Positions 55,761-64,000 of a stretch of DNA of 64,000 bases are shown piece after piece. This stretch comes from Aphodosoma sp045631465 (GTDB lineage: Bacteria > Bacteroidota > Bacteroidia > Bacteroidales > Paludibacteraceae): the NCBI GenBank assembly GCA_045631465.1, contig JAZQUV010000044.1, positions 1-64,000 of the forward strand. The letters run 5' to 3'. Both the position numbers and the translations under genes were made by a program. The notes beneath the pieces were generated by a model that saw nothing but the letters and a program-made list of their open reading frames with translations, had not been told where the DNA came from and ran no database searches. Numbering within the stretch: the first letter of the stretch is position 1; each line of letters starts with the position of its first letter.

Positions 55761-58280
55761 TTATTCTTTTACAAACTTAATGGTTTGTACACCCTCTGTT
55801 GTTGCAATATTCACAAGATATACGCCTGTAGCAAAATTGTTAACATTGAGTGTGCGAAGTGTACTATCTGCTGAAACACCCATAGCTGGAAGCGATACAA
55901 GCATACGACCATCTATCGAGTAAACCTCAACTATAGCAGAAGCTGGAGCCTCTACATTGATAAAATCAGTTGCAACAGTTGGCCATACCGACACACCTTC
56001 AATCTCAACTTGTTCTGTAGCCACTTTATTATAACTACCGAAATAGATGTTTTCAAGATAGAATTCACCATCAAACTTATTTGCTGGATGACCAGTTTTT
56101 TCTACCAACATTGCTGTCAAATACCATTTTTTATCATCTGTTGGCAAATCAACTACTTTCACATTATAGAAATTCCAATTAAGGCTATTAAGCGTAAGAG
56201 CATCAACAACTACTGAATCTGAAGCATCTTCATTAACATATTTAAATTGAAGTGTATTGTGTGTAAAGTCACCTTTGAGTGGCATAGTCAATTCTGTACC
56301 ATTTTCAACCAACACTGGTGCACTGAGTGTATATTCTACAACAGCCTCTTCAACTGCAGCAAATGTATAAGTGAACTTATTAGCAGTCTTAAACAATTTA
56401 TTTGTTTTTGAATCTACAGCCACTTTCGCCTTGCTAACACCTTCACTATTTGTAGCGTTATAAGCAAACACTGCTGTTGCACAATCTACCGCTTTTTCTA
56501 ACAAAGGTTCAGTAAAATTAACTGCGATAAATGGTATTTCTCGTTTTTCGCGAACTGTAATACCATCACGGTTTTGAACATACTCTTCAATAACCAAACG
56601 ATAAGTTTTACCTTCAACTAAATCTGCTGTAACATCGAATTTATATGTACCATAATCACCTGCCTTATTCCATTCTTGTGTACGTGCAGCTTTATCAAGG
56701 ATACTATCTCTTTCGTCAATCACATAGATACGATCCATACACTCACCCGATTCCAATTTAGAATCAAACAAAAGTTGGAACACTGGTTTAAGTGATGTTT
56801 CGTCTCCCTTAGCTGGCGATGTTGCTAACATCTTGAGTGTATCATACGATTTAGTCAAGAATTTAGACACATATTCTTGTTGCAAAGTATTAGTATAAGC
56901 TGTATCAGGGTGAGCTGCAGTTGTAGCAATACGCACTGTATAAACTGTATTACCAATAAATGGGTGATTTGGAGTAAAACGCAAACGTGTACCAAACTCT
57001 TCCCATGTAAATTGTCCCTCAATAGCTGGCTCAATTGTCACAGCAGCCTCTGTCGCTGCAGGATCCATACTCCAGTTCCAGTCAATTGCAATAGAAGATG
57101 CACAATCAACAGAGTCTACTTCGCTATTTGCAGGAGAGAAAGCAACAACCTCTGGAGGTGTATTACGAATAGCTTGCAAGTCAAATGTTACATAAGTTGT
57201 TTCATCTGCTTTAACCACAATATCTTGTGTTTGTTTGTGATAACCCTCTTTAGAGATAGCCACTTGATATGTACCAGCCTCAAGATTACCAAACAACCAG
57301 AAACCATTAAAATATTCGTCAGTTTTATACGAACGAATAACTGTTCCATTTTGTAGAAGTTCTACATCTGCGCCATTCAATGGATAATATGCATCGCGAG
57401 TACCGCGACGATAATATTTGCTTTGTCCGCCCAATGATGCAGCTTTAAAAGCAGGAGCCTCTTCGATTGAGATAAAACGGTCACGAACGTCACCTGCGAT
57501 ATTACCTGTTTTGAGCGTACGACCTTTATAATAGTGTACAAATGCATGCAAGAAGTGCCATGCTTCCAACCAACGATATTCGTGATTCATAAGACGATAT
57601 GTTTCTGGAGCATAGTCGTGCATACGACCCTCTGAAATCACACCAGGAGTTGTCAAGTTACGAAGCACACCATAACCATTGCTCCAACCCATAACATTTT
57701 TAGCAAATGTTTTATCACCACGAAGTTGCATAGCATTAGTCCAAGGCACAAGTGTAACACCACGAATATTATCACCTATCAATTTACTTACAGCGCGACC
57801 CTCAGCATTATTTACCTCAGTCACTACGTGTGAATAGTTATTCAAATTATCACCTTCATCGACACCAGAATAAAGCATCAACGGATAGTTAGCTGGATTA
57901 CCTGCGTTAGAGTGGATAGAAAGCATAAAATGAGAATTAAACGCATTGCTCTCTGCCACAATTGCCGACAAAGAACGGTCATCTTCTGTACGGTTAAGTG
58001 TACGAGAAATCATAAAATCCCAACCATCTTCGCCTGGAATTTTATTCAAAGAGTCAAGCATACTGTAAAGAATCAAACCTTTGTCAAGGTTGCTCGATGA
58101 CTCCCAAAAAGCAAGAGTATCAAGATTTGATGCCACTTGACCATATGGATACAAAGCCACATAACGGTCATCACTATCCCAACCACCATGGCCAGGGTTG
58201 ATGTAAATCTTTGTTGTGCCTTGTGCAAACATTGCAAAAGCGACAACAATCATCGAAAGTACTAGTAAAAATCTTTTCAT
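55761..58280 (-). CDS. T9SS-sorted N-acetylmuramoyl-L-alanine amidase
   Basis: Protein of 839 residues. Signal peptide (1-20), Amidase_3-type catalytic domain with zinc ligands H31 (INPGHGG) and H123 (SIHSNAG) and an acidic residue near E60, a carboxypeptidase-regulatory-like beta domain (about 300-365), a Big_5/SbsA-like Ig domain (about 370-465), a further beta region, and a T9SS type A sorting domain (about 757-839, VWPTVATDFINVEAP). The sorting domain means the enzyme is exported through the outer membrane. It would therefore act on peptidoglycan outside the cell. Confidence 0.9.
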   Translation of the reverse strand: MKRFLLVLSMIVVAFAMFAQGTTKIYINPGHGGWDSDDRYVALYPYGQVASNLDTLAFWESSSNLDKGLILYSMLDSLNKIPGEDGWDFMISRTLNRTEDDRSLSAIVAESNAFNSHFMLSIHSNAGNPANYPLMLYSGVDEGDNLNNYSHVVTEVNNAEGRAVSKLIGDNIRGVTLVPWTNAMQLRGDKTFAKNVMGWSNGYGVLRNLTTPGVISEGRMHDYAPETYRLMNHEYRWLEAWHFLHAFVHYYKGRTLKTGNIAGDVRDRFISIEEAPAFKAASLGGQSKYYRRGTRDAYYPLNGADVELLQNGTVIRSYKTDEYFNGFWLFGNLEAGTYQVAISKEGYHKQTQDIVVKADETTYVTFDLQAIRNTPPEVVAFSPANSEVDSVDCASSIAIDWNWSMDPAATEAAVTIEPAIEGQFTWEEFGTRLRFTPNHPFIGNTVYTVRIATTAAHPDTAYTNTLQQEYVSKFLTKSYDTLKMLATSPAKGDETSLKPVFQLLFDSKLESGECMDRIYVIDERDSILDKAARTQEWNKAGDYGTYKFDVTADLVEGKTYRLVIEEYVQNRDGITVREKREIPFIAVNFTEPLLEKAVDCATAVFAYNATNSEGVSKAKVAVDSKTNKLFKTANKFTYTFAAVEEAVVEYTLSAPVLVENGTELTMPLKGDFTHNTLQFKYVNEDASDSVVVDALTLNSLNWNFYNVKVVDLPTDDKKWYLTAMLVEKTGHPANKFDGEFYLENIYFGSYNKVATEQVEIEGVSVWPTVATDFINVEAPASAIVEVYSIDGRMLVSLPAMGVSADSTLRTLNVNNFATGVYLVNIATTEGVQTIKFVKE

Positions 58281-58308
58281 AGTTATTAAATATTTAGTTA
58301 ATATTTTA

Positions 58309-58893
58309 TTACTTTACTTTAATCTTAATAGTATGCTTCGTATTATCAAGAGTAAAATACTCAACAAAAGGTTTCAAAGCACAAGGATAAACAGATATAT
58401 ACTCATCTGTAACAATAGGCAACTTATTACCTGTTTTTATATCTACTAAAACAAGGGTAGATTTAACAAACTCCTCACCATTATCTTTATCTTCCATCCC
58501 TACCAAATAACGATTATCCCACCAATTCGTTGCATTCACTCCTTTACCCAATCTATATAGTATTTCTCCCTGCAAATTACAAATAAATGTTCCTTGATCT
58601 GATGTTGTAAATAGTATCATCTTGCCATTAGGAGACAACTCTACCCAAATATAAAGCGAATTTCGGTCAATATTCACAGGGTCAAACGATGCTACAACCA
58701 CTCCTTCTTTTTTTACTTCAATATATTTCAAATGATTGACTATTTCAACTTTCTTATGTTGCATTTTATACTCACAGTTCAAAGTCATATTATACATATA
58801 TGGCTCTGACTCTTTTTGCAACACAACAACTCTCTTTGCCGAAAGTGCTGACACTAAACACAAAACACAAAATATCAACAAGCCTCTTCTCAT
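58309..58893 (-). CDS. Secreted protein with beta-propeller-like repeats
   Basis: Protein of 194 residues with a signal peptide (cut near LSAK). Short blocks such as YIWVELSPNGKMILFTTSDQ and GTFICNLQGEILYRLGKG look like blades of a WD40/TolB-like propeller, but only two or three are present, so it may be a truncated or small variant. No sorting domain. It is 28 bp upstream of the amidase gene and probably co-transcribed. Function unknown. Confidence 0.65.
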   Translation of the reverse strand: MRRGLLIFCVLCLVSALSAKRVVVLQKESEPYMYNMTLNCEYKMQHKKVEIVNHLKYIEVKKEGVVVASFDPVNIDRNSLYIWVELSPNGKMILFTTSDQGTFICNLQGEILYRLGKGVNATNWWDNRYLVGMEDKDNGEEFVKSTLVLVDIKTGNKLPIVTDEYISVYPCALKPFVEYFTLDNTKHTIKIKVK

Positions 58894-58920
58894 AAAATAT
58901 ACAAAAACGAGTAAATAATT

Positions 58921-61359
58921 CTACTTAACAATAACTTTACAAGATGCCGAACCACACTTCACAACATAAGTACCTGCCGACAATACAGAACTATCTATAC
59001 TGCATCGTGCACCTTGCATCGTGCTTTGATAAACACATTTTCCACCCAAATCATAAATAGAAACATATTCTCCATCTTTTCCCTCTACTACTATATAATC
59101 TGATGTTGGATTTGGATATACTACAAGTCCGTTATTAGTCACCACATCCTCTAACTCAACAATAATTTCGTCATAAATCAATTGGAGAGCCTTGATATCA
59201 ACAACATGATCCATTTTCTCAATCTCTGTGCTAATATTGAATTTAATATAGTCGAGTACCAACGGATAAGTAGAGATATCGGTTGAAGTATTCAACACAT
59301 CAGCAAATTCCAACTCGATAGTTTGCTCAACACCCGATTGAATGCCCTCTTTTTCGACATAAGTAGTTGTTGGTTCGTTATTAGCTTTAACGGCAAACAT
59401 AACACTGCTAAACTTAGCCGTATTTGTGTTGAATGTCAAAGAAATTGCTTTTGGCAAACTATAAAGACGCATACCAGAATTTAACTGAATATATGGATTA
59501 CGTTGCACTGAATATGAGAAAGTAAGTTTAGCATTATCAGTTTCAGTCGCAGGAATAAGAGTTGTATTCCATTTAGATGATGCTGCTTTAATTTCAAATT
59601 CCGACATTGCAATAGGCATCTTTGGCTCGTTGATTTCAGATACAACAAGAAGACTATCCTCTTTCCCGTCTAATTCACAACGAACAACGGTACGTCCGTT
59701 TTGCAAACCATTCAACACACCATTTTCGTCAACAGTCACAATTGTTGGGTCGTCGATACTCCATGTAAGAGCAGCTGGATTAACCAACATATCGCCACTC
59801 AACACCTCGATAGCATAATCAATATCTTGATCGACAATCACAGAGTCGAGACGAACAGCCACCTCTGCAGCAACAACCTGCAATGGTGCAGTGTAAGTAA
59901 TATTGCCGACAGTAACGGTCAAATTACCACTTGCAACCGACGATGCAGCAGTGAAAACTTTACCTTCACACACGCCAATATTGTCATCACACGAAAGAGC
60001 AAAATCTTGCACATCACCATCCAACAAAGCACCATATTGGTTATATGCCATGATGCGAGGTTGATAACTTGCAAACGTTGGCACCTCAAGTTTATGATTA
60101 TGGAAACGCAAATAGGCAATTGTGCTATCAACAGGAGCAGTAGAAACCAACATCCAACCATTACCGACCGAGCGCTCATTGCCGTCAGAAGGCACATTAA
60201 CAATAGCGTGATTTACAACCATCTCTGCCGAACCACCACCATCAAGACCCACAATATTGTATGCACCTATATTCTCTAAGATACCACAAACTTGAGTAGT
60301 TGTAAGACCAGGCGAACCACCTGCACCTTTTCCGTCGCACACAAAGAGATACAACCAACGACCATCTTCCGATGCACCGATTGCAGTGCGTGGATAAGGC
60401 GATGAATTATAGGTGTCGCCCGTATTGCGTTCGGTCAACTCACCATTCTGAAGAATCATTGCATTACCACCAATAAGTTGCTCTACTAACGGTTGCGATG
60501 CATCGGGACGGAAAAGAGCCATCTCTACCTCAATCTCTTGACCTACAGAAAGCTGATCAAGGAAAGTAGCAGCAGCACGCACCCCAGAAAGAACTGTTTC
60601 GTCGGCAGCAATAGGTTCGCCACCATCAATATTTTTCACGATACGACGCACCTTAACCTTTGTGCGTTTATTTAAACCCCATTTTTCGCCAGGCATAAGT
60701 TCAACCACCACTTCGGTGCGCTCCATCTTGTCGAAGCCTGCATGATTTTCGTAAGGTCGAGTTTTCTCACCCGCAAAACGATTATAAAGAGTCAAATCAG
60801 AAGTTTCCCACGCTTGATTTACACGATTGAAATGATAAGTATTTGTTTCGTCAATAATCACTCGCGCCTCAAACTTCATATAATCCATTACAGGCTTCTT
60901 GTTAACATCCATTGTGGCATATGCCCAAAACCAAGATTCGTTGGATGGAGCAACTTGCACCTCGCCATTCTGAATACTACCGCCACGAGGCATACCAAGT
61001 GGATATTCATAATTAGCCGAAACATTGAAAAAGTCGCCATTCACGCCACAATAAGCATCGTGACCAGGCTGAGTGTGACGATTACAAGCCGATGTCACTA
61101 ACTCGGTTCCCGCAATACAGTCTTTACCCAAAAAAGTTTCTATCTCGGTATATTGATTTTCAAGGTCGATTGTCAAGACATGAATGGCTTGTGAAATAGC
61201 AGGCAACTTGGCATAACAATACATAGTACCAGGACCTACTTGTTTATATTCGATAGTATCAACTTGATACGAAGTGCCATAAATATCCATTATACCTTGC
61301 GCCGAAAGATAGCACAAAGAAGAGAAAACACAAACAAAAACGACCAAAAACTTTTTCAT
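58921..61359 (-). CDS. Phosphodiester glycosidase (NAGPA-type) with T9SS sorting domain, copy 1
   Basis: Protein of 812 residues. Signal peptide (1-21), NAGPA domain spanning roughly 60-420 with family motifs NGDFF (108-112), PRTAIG (323-328) and DGGGS (373-377), a Big_2-like Ig domain (about 545-600), a beta sandwich (about 610-735) and a T9SS sorting domain (about 738-812). NAGPA-type enzymes remove sugar phosphodiester caps, known from lysosomal targeting and bacterial wall or exopolysaccharide sugars. It is a tandem paralog of the next gene, sharing the beta sandwich most strongly. Confidence 0.88.
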   Translation of the reverse strand: MKKFLVVFVCVFSSLCYLSAQGIMDIYGTSYQVDTIEYKQVGPGTMYCYAKLPAISQAIHVLTIDLENQYTEIETFLGKDCIAGTELVTSACNRHTQPGHDAYCGVNGDFFNVSANYEYPLGMPRGGSIQNGEVQVAPSNESWFWAYATMDVNKKPVMDYMKFEARVIIDETNTYHFNRVNQAWETSDLTLYNRFAGEKTRPYENHAGFDKMERTEVVVELMPGEKWGLNKRTKVKVRRIVKNIDGGEPIAADETVLSGVRAAATFLDQLSVGQEIEVEMALFRPDASQPLVEQLIGGNAMILQNGELTERNTGDTYNSSPYPRTAIGASEDGRWLYLFVCDGKGAGGSPGLTTTQVCGILENIGAYNIVGLDGGGSAEMVVNHAIVNVPSDGNERSVGNGWMLVSTAPVDSTIAYLRFHNHKLEVPTFASYQPRIMAYNQYGALLDGDVQDFALSCDDNIGVCEGKVFTAASSVASGNLTVTVGNITYTAPLQVVAAEVAVRLDSVIVDQDIDYAIEVLSGDMLVNPAALTWSIDDPTIVTVDENGVLNGLQNGRTVVRCELDGKEDSLLVVSEINEPKMPIAMSEFEIKAASSKWNTTLIPATETDNAKLTFSYSVQRNPYIQLNSGMRLYSLPKAISLTFNTNTAKFSSVMFAVKANNEPTTTYVEKEGIQSGVEQTIELEFADVLNTSTDISTYPLVLDYIKFNISTEIEKMDHVVDIKALQLIYDEIIVELEDVVTNNGLVVYPNPTSDYIVVEGKDGEYVSIYDLGGKCVYQSTMQGARCSIDSSVLSAGTYVVKCGSASCKVIVK

Positions 61360-61390
61360 AATATAACTGATTTAGAACATTATGGTGTCA

Positions 61391-63808
61391 CTATTTAATA
61401 ATCACTTTGCACGAAGCCGAAGCACTTTTTACAACATAAGTGCCTGATGCAAGTTTAGAGGCATCAATTGTGCATTTTGCACTATGCATTGTGAATTGAC
61501 CCAAGCATTGTCCCTCTAAATTGTAGATACGAACCTCTTCTCCCTCGACACCTTCGACAACAATATAGTCAGTTGCAGGATTTGGATATACCATCAAAAA
61601 CTGATTATTCACTACATCTTCTATCTCTACAATCATCTCATCGTAAATAAATTGTAAATTCTTGACATCTACAACATGGTCCATCTTTTCAATTTCAGTG
61701 CTGATATTAAATTTAATATACTCAAGCACCAAAGGATAAATTGATATATCATTAGGTGTTGCCAATACATCTGCAAAATTCAATGTGATAGTTTGCTCTT
61801 TACCCGACTCGATATCTGTAAGTTCGACATAAGTAGCAAGTGGTTCGTTGTTGGCTTTCACGGCAAACATCACGCTACTGAACTTAGCTGTATTAGGATT
61901 GAATGTAAAAGATATAGCTTTTGGCAAACTATAAAGACGCATATCGGTTGTAAGTTGGATGTATGGATTGCGTTGAACCGAATAAGAGAAAGTGAGTTTA
62001 GCATTATCAGTATCAGTAGCAGGCACGAGGGTTGTATTCCACTTAGTTGAAGCTGCTTTAACTTTCCAAGTTGCGACATCGGCTTCAGACAATAGCATTG
62101 TGCCTACGTTGCTTTCAGGGATTTCTACGACAACTTTCAAAGTATCTTTAGAGTCGCCTAATTGACCAAAAACTAGAGTAGTACCATTGGCAAGACCAGT
62201 TAAAACACCATCGACAACACTACAGATTGTAGGGTCTTCGACAGTCCAAGTCAAAGCCTTTGGTTGAATGAGTTGAGTATTGATACCAATAATAGATTGT
62301 ACCTCGATAGGATACTCACGCACATCATCAATCAACACAGAATCGAGACGAATAGCAATCTCTGCATCATTGTTTTTGATAACATAGACTTGTGTTGTTG
62401 CTCCTTGATAAGAGATTGTAAGATAGCCACTCTCTGTTCCTGAAGCAATAAGTTGACCATCCTCGATATGTCCTAATGAAGCATCGCAAGAGAGTTCGAA
62501 ACCTTGTACATCAGTATTAATCAATGCACCATATTGATTATAGCCAAATACAAGCGGAGTATATGTACCATAAACAGGCAATTTGATATGACCAATATTG
62601 GCAGAGATAGCAGCAATAACATTATCGGAAGGAGCATTGTTGACCACAAACATACCATTAGACACAGAACGTTCGTAACCATCACTACAAGTATTCATTG
62701 GGCCAAATGGGTCGATATACATAGAAGAAGAACCGCCACCATCGAGGTTGACTGCTGTATAAGCACCAGCCGATTGCATAATTTCGGCAAGAGCCTTAGT
62801 GTTGCAACCCATAGATGTGCCACGACCATCGACGATACAATAGATAACTGTGTCGCCAGTTTGAGAGAATCCCCAACCAGTACGAGGATGGAGTTCGTCC
62901 CAGATTTCAGCAGTCTCTACCTTGCCATCTTTGAGCATCAAAGCACGAGGGTCGCCACCTACACAGTTGGCAATTGCAACAGATGCACCATCCATTGTGG
63001 TGTTAAGAGCCAAAGTGATGGTGTCGCCAACAGCAATGGTTGTGAGCGCTGTAGCCATAGTGCCATGGCCCGACAAGACAGCGCCATTTTGTGGGATTAC
63101 AGCACCTATTTGATAGGCACGATATTCGGTTGCAACAACTTTTATGTCACGATTCATACCCCACGATTCGCCTTCGGCAAGCGTAACCACAACCTCAACG
63201 CCATGCTCGTTGACACGTGTAGATTTGCCTTGGAGATTGTTGTAAAGGACTAATTGATTTTCAAGACGATTATAATTTACGTGATTGATTTTCAGAGTGT
63301 CGCCGTTGTGAATGGCAGCACCATTAAATCGGAACTGACCTGCATAAGGAGTGCCATCTTCGGCATAAGCGGCTACGGGACGGCTATTGTTGGGCGTGTA
63401 AGCCAACTGATTGTCGCACACACAGGCACCTGTAGGCAAACCTACATCGCCTTGAGTAACATAGAAGTCGCCATTATGACCAGCAAAAAGATGATAACCT
63501 TCGGTGCTATGGCGTTTTGCCACAGTAGAAATACATTCTCCACCAAGGATAGAGTCGCGACCTACAGCCGCTTCGAAAGATATATATTTATTAGTGCGAT
63601 CGACAAGTGTTTGATAGACGTGAAGCACTTTGCCATCGGCACGAGTAAATGTCATAGCAATATATTTGGTGCTAGGACCAATAGGATAAACCGCAGTAGT
63701 GTCAACCGAAAATGATACACCATTTAATAGAATATTATCAACAGCACATAAATTAATGCACAATGCACAATGCATAATGCACAATAAAGAAATGATTTTT
63801 GTTTTCAT
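61391..63808 (-). CDS. Phosphodiester glycosidase (NAGPA-type) with T9SS sorting domain, copy 2
   Basis: Protein of 805 residues with the same order: signal peptide, NAGPA domain (NGDFY near 112, DGGGS at 356-360), Big_2-like domain, beta sandwich (about 602-720) and T9SS sorting domain (about 728-805). The catalytic halves of the two copies have diverged much more than the beta sandwich before the tail. The signal peptide is unusual: codons for residues 8-17 are four GCACAAT-type heptamers, giving Cys/His-rich residues in its core. Its substrate is unknown. Confidence 0.87.
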   Translation of the reverse strand: MKTKIISLLCIMHCALCINLCAVDNILLNGVSFSVDTTAVYPIGPSTKYIAMTFTRADGKVLHVYQTLVDRTNKYISFEAAVGRDSILGGECISTVAKRHSTEGYHLFAGHNGDFYVTQGDVGLPTGACVCDNQLAYTPNNSRPVAAYAEDGTPYAGQFRFNGAAIHNGDTLKINHVNYNRLENQLVLYNNLQGKSTRVNEHGVEVVVTLAEGESWGMNRDIKVVATEYRAYQIGAVIPQNGAVLSGHGTMATALTTIAVGDTITLALNTTMDGASVAIANCVGGDPRALMLKDGKVETAEIWDELHPRTGWGFSQTGDTVIYCIVDGRGTSMGCNTKALAEIMQSAGAYTAVNLDGGGSSSMYIDPFGPMNTCSDGYERSVSNGMFVVNNAPSDNVIAAISANIGHIKLPVYGTYTPLVFGYNQYGALINTDVQGFELSCDASLGHIEDGQLIASGTESGYLTISYQGATTQVYVIKNNDAEIAIRLDSVLIDDVREYPIEVQSIIGINTQLIQPKALTWTVEDPTICSVVDGVLTGLANGTTLVFGQLGDSKDTLKVVVEIPESNVGTMLLSEADVATWKVKAASTKWNTTLVPATDTDNAKLTFSYSVQRNPYIQLTTDMRLYSLPKAISFTFNPNTAKFSSVMFAVKANNEPLATYVELTDIESGKEQTITLNFADVLATPNDISIYPLVLEYIKFNISTEIEKMDHVVDVKNLQFIYDEMIVEIEDVVNNQFLMVYPNPATDYIVVEGVEGEEVRIYNLEGQCLGQFTMHSAKCTIDASKLASGTYVVKSASASCKVIIK
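63758..63785. repeat. (GCACAAT)4 heptamer array inside a signal peptide
   Basis: Four consecutive 7-bp units (GCACAAT, GCACAAT, GCATAAT, GCACAAT) that form part of the coding sequence for the signal peptide of the second NAGPA-type protein. Confidence 0.8.
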
Positions 63809-63840
63809 AAGACTAGTGGATCTAGGGATTCTAGTGATTT

Positions 63841-63873
63841 TTAGTAAACTAGATAATCTAGCAGAACTAGAGA
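63841..63873. repeat. CTAG-containing dispersed repeat, copy 2
   Basis: Similar to 2302-2333; two further CTAG sites lie just before it (63812-63832). CTAG is normally rare in bacterial DNA. Confidence 0.5.
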
Positions 63874-63887
63874 AATTATAAAGAAAT

Positions 63888-63917
63888 AAAGGGTAGGTGG
63901 AATTCCACCCACCCTTT
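63888..63917 (-). terminator. Terminator of the last, partial gene
   Basis: AAAGGGT and GGTGGA arms pair with ACCCTTT and TCCACC, with one A-C mismatch between them; on the minus strand a short T-rich run follows. Confidence 0.75.
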
Positions 63918-63939
63918 ATATATAAAAGAATGATAAATA

Positions 63940-64000
63940 TTATTTAATCATAACTTTTGCAACGCCTTCAGCTGTGCGAACGATGTAAGCACCAGCAGTG
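63940..64000 (-). CDS. 3' end of another T9SS-sorted protein (partial)
   Basis: Only the last 20 codons are in the window: TAGAYIVRTAEGVAKVMIK. This is the final beta strand of a T9SS type A sorting domain, very like the ends of the two NAGPA-type proteins (SAGTYVVK...CKVIVK). The rest lies beyond the window edge. Confidence 0.8.
   Translation of the reverse strand, partial: TAGAYIVRTAEGVAKVMIK

Overview
The window comes from a member of the Bacteroidota, most likely an uncultured gut-type Bacteroidales. Promoters carry the Bacteroidota -7 motif TAnnTTTG. There are type IX secretion (T9SS) components and cargo (GldH, PorQ, several secreted proteins with T9SS C-terminal sorting domains). The DUF6089-uppS-bamA-ompH-murI cluster and the rsfS/ftsH/cdsA/psd neighbourhood are familiar Bacteroidales gene orders. 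No rRNA, tRNA, integrase, transposase or CRISPR array was seen. Genus cannot be assigned from this sequence alone.

Layout. 0.1-7.5 kb (minus strand): a DEDDh exonuclease, then an envelope cluster read as DUF6089 protein, uppS, bamA, three OmpH/Skp-like chaperones and murI, several with start/stop overlaps. 7.7-8.6 kb: an ABC transporter ATPase with no permease beside it. 8.7-13.8 kb (minus): a hypothetical protein, a polyprenyl synthetase, ddl, rluD, a PASTA protein and rpmH. 14.1-19.0 kb: miaB (+), then trmB, gldH, a RicT/PSP1 protein and holB (-). 19.2-23.1 kb (+): a small lipoprotein and a 1085-residue AsmA-like protein. 23.3-24.5 kb: an M23 peptidase and a frameshifted M15 peptidase.

24.5-39.5 kb (minus) is visibly richer in A+T than its surroundings and is the most interesting part. 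It encodes a small secreted protein, a vWA membrane protein, a second membrane protein sharing the vWA protein's C-terminal domain, a giant tubulin/FtsZ-like GTPase, a transglutaminase-domain protein, a 51-residue basic protein, a soluble M48 peptidase fused to a TerB-like domain, and a separate TerB-like protein. These eight genes are spaced 3-42 bp apart and look like one operon. A PMCA-type Ca2+ ATPase and two small membrane proteins follow. I infer a membrane-associated cytoskeletal or stress system that may be linked to calcium.

39.5-40.5 kb is gene-free and holds hairpins, palindromic repeats and an iteron-like promoter in front of a DUF3987 ATPase. 41.9-48.9 kb (minus) holds a CPBP protease, psd, cdsA, ftsH, rsfS, a YqaA/DedA-like protein, pnuC and a secreted protein. 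49.3-53.1 kb (minus) has a lone sufB and dnaG. 53.3-55.6 kb (+) has a 5-formyl-THF cyclo-ligase, porQ and cmk. 55.8-64.0 kb (minus) is a run of secreted proteins: a T9SS-sorted amidase, a small secreted protein, two tandem NAGPA-type phosphodiester glycosidases with T9SS tails, and the 3' end of another T9SS cargo.

The second theme is short dispersed repeats: a 120-bp MITE-like element next to terminators, 7-bp tandem repeats at gene ends, palindromes, 11-bp tandem repeats and 'cctcccct...aggggagg' elements. Several of these lie in frame inside the AsmA-like gene, and one heptamer array forms part of a signal peptide. All coordinates and motif positions were read by eye; no database search was run.
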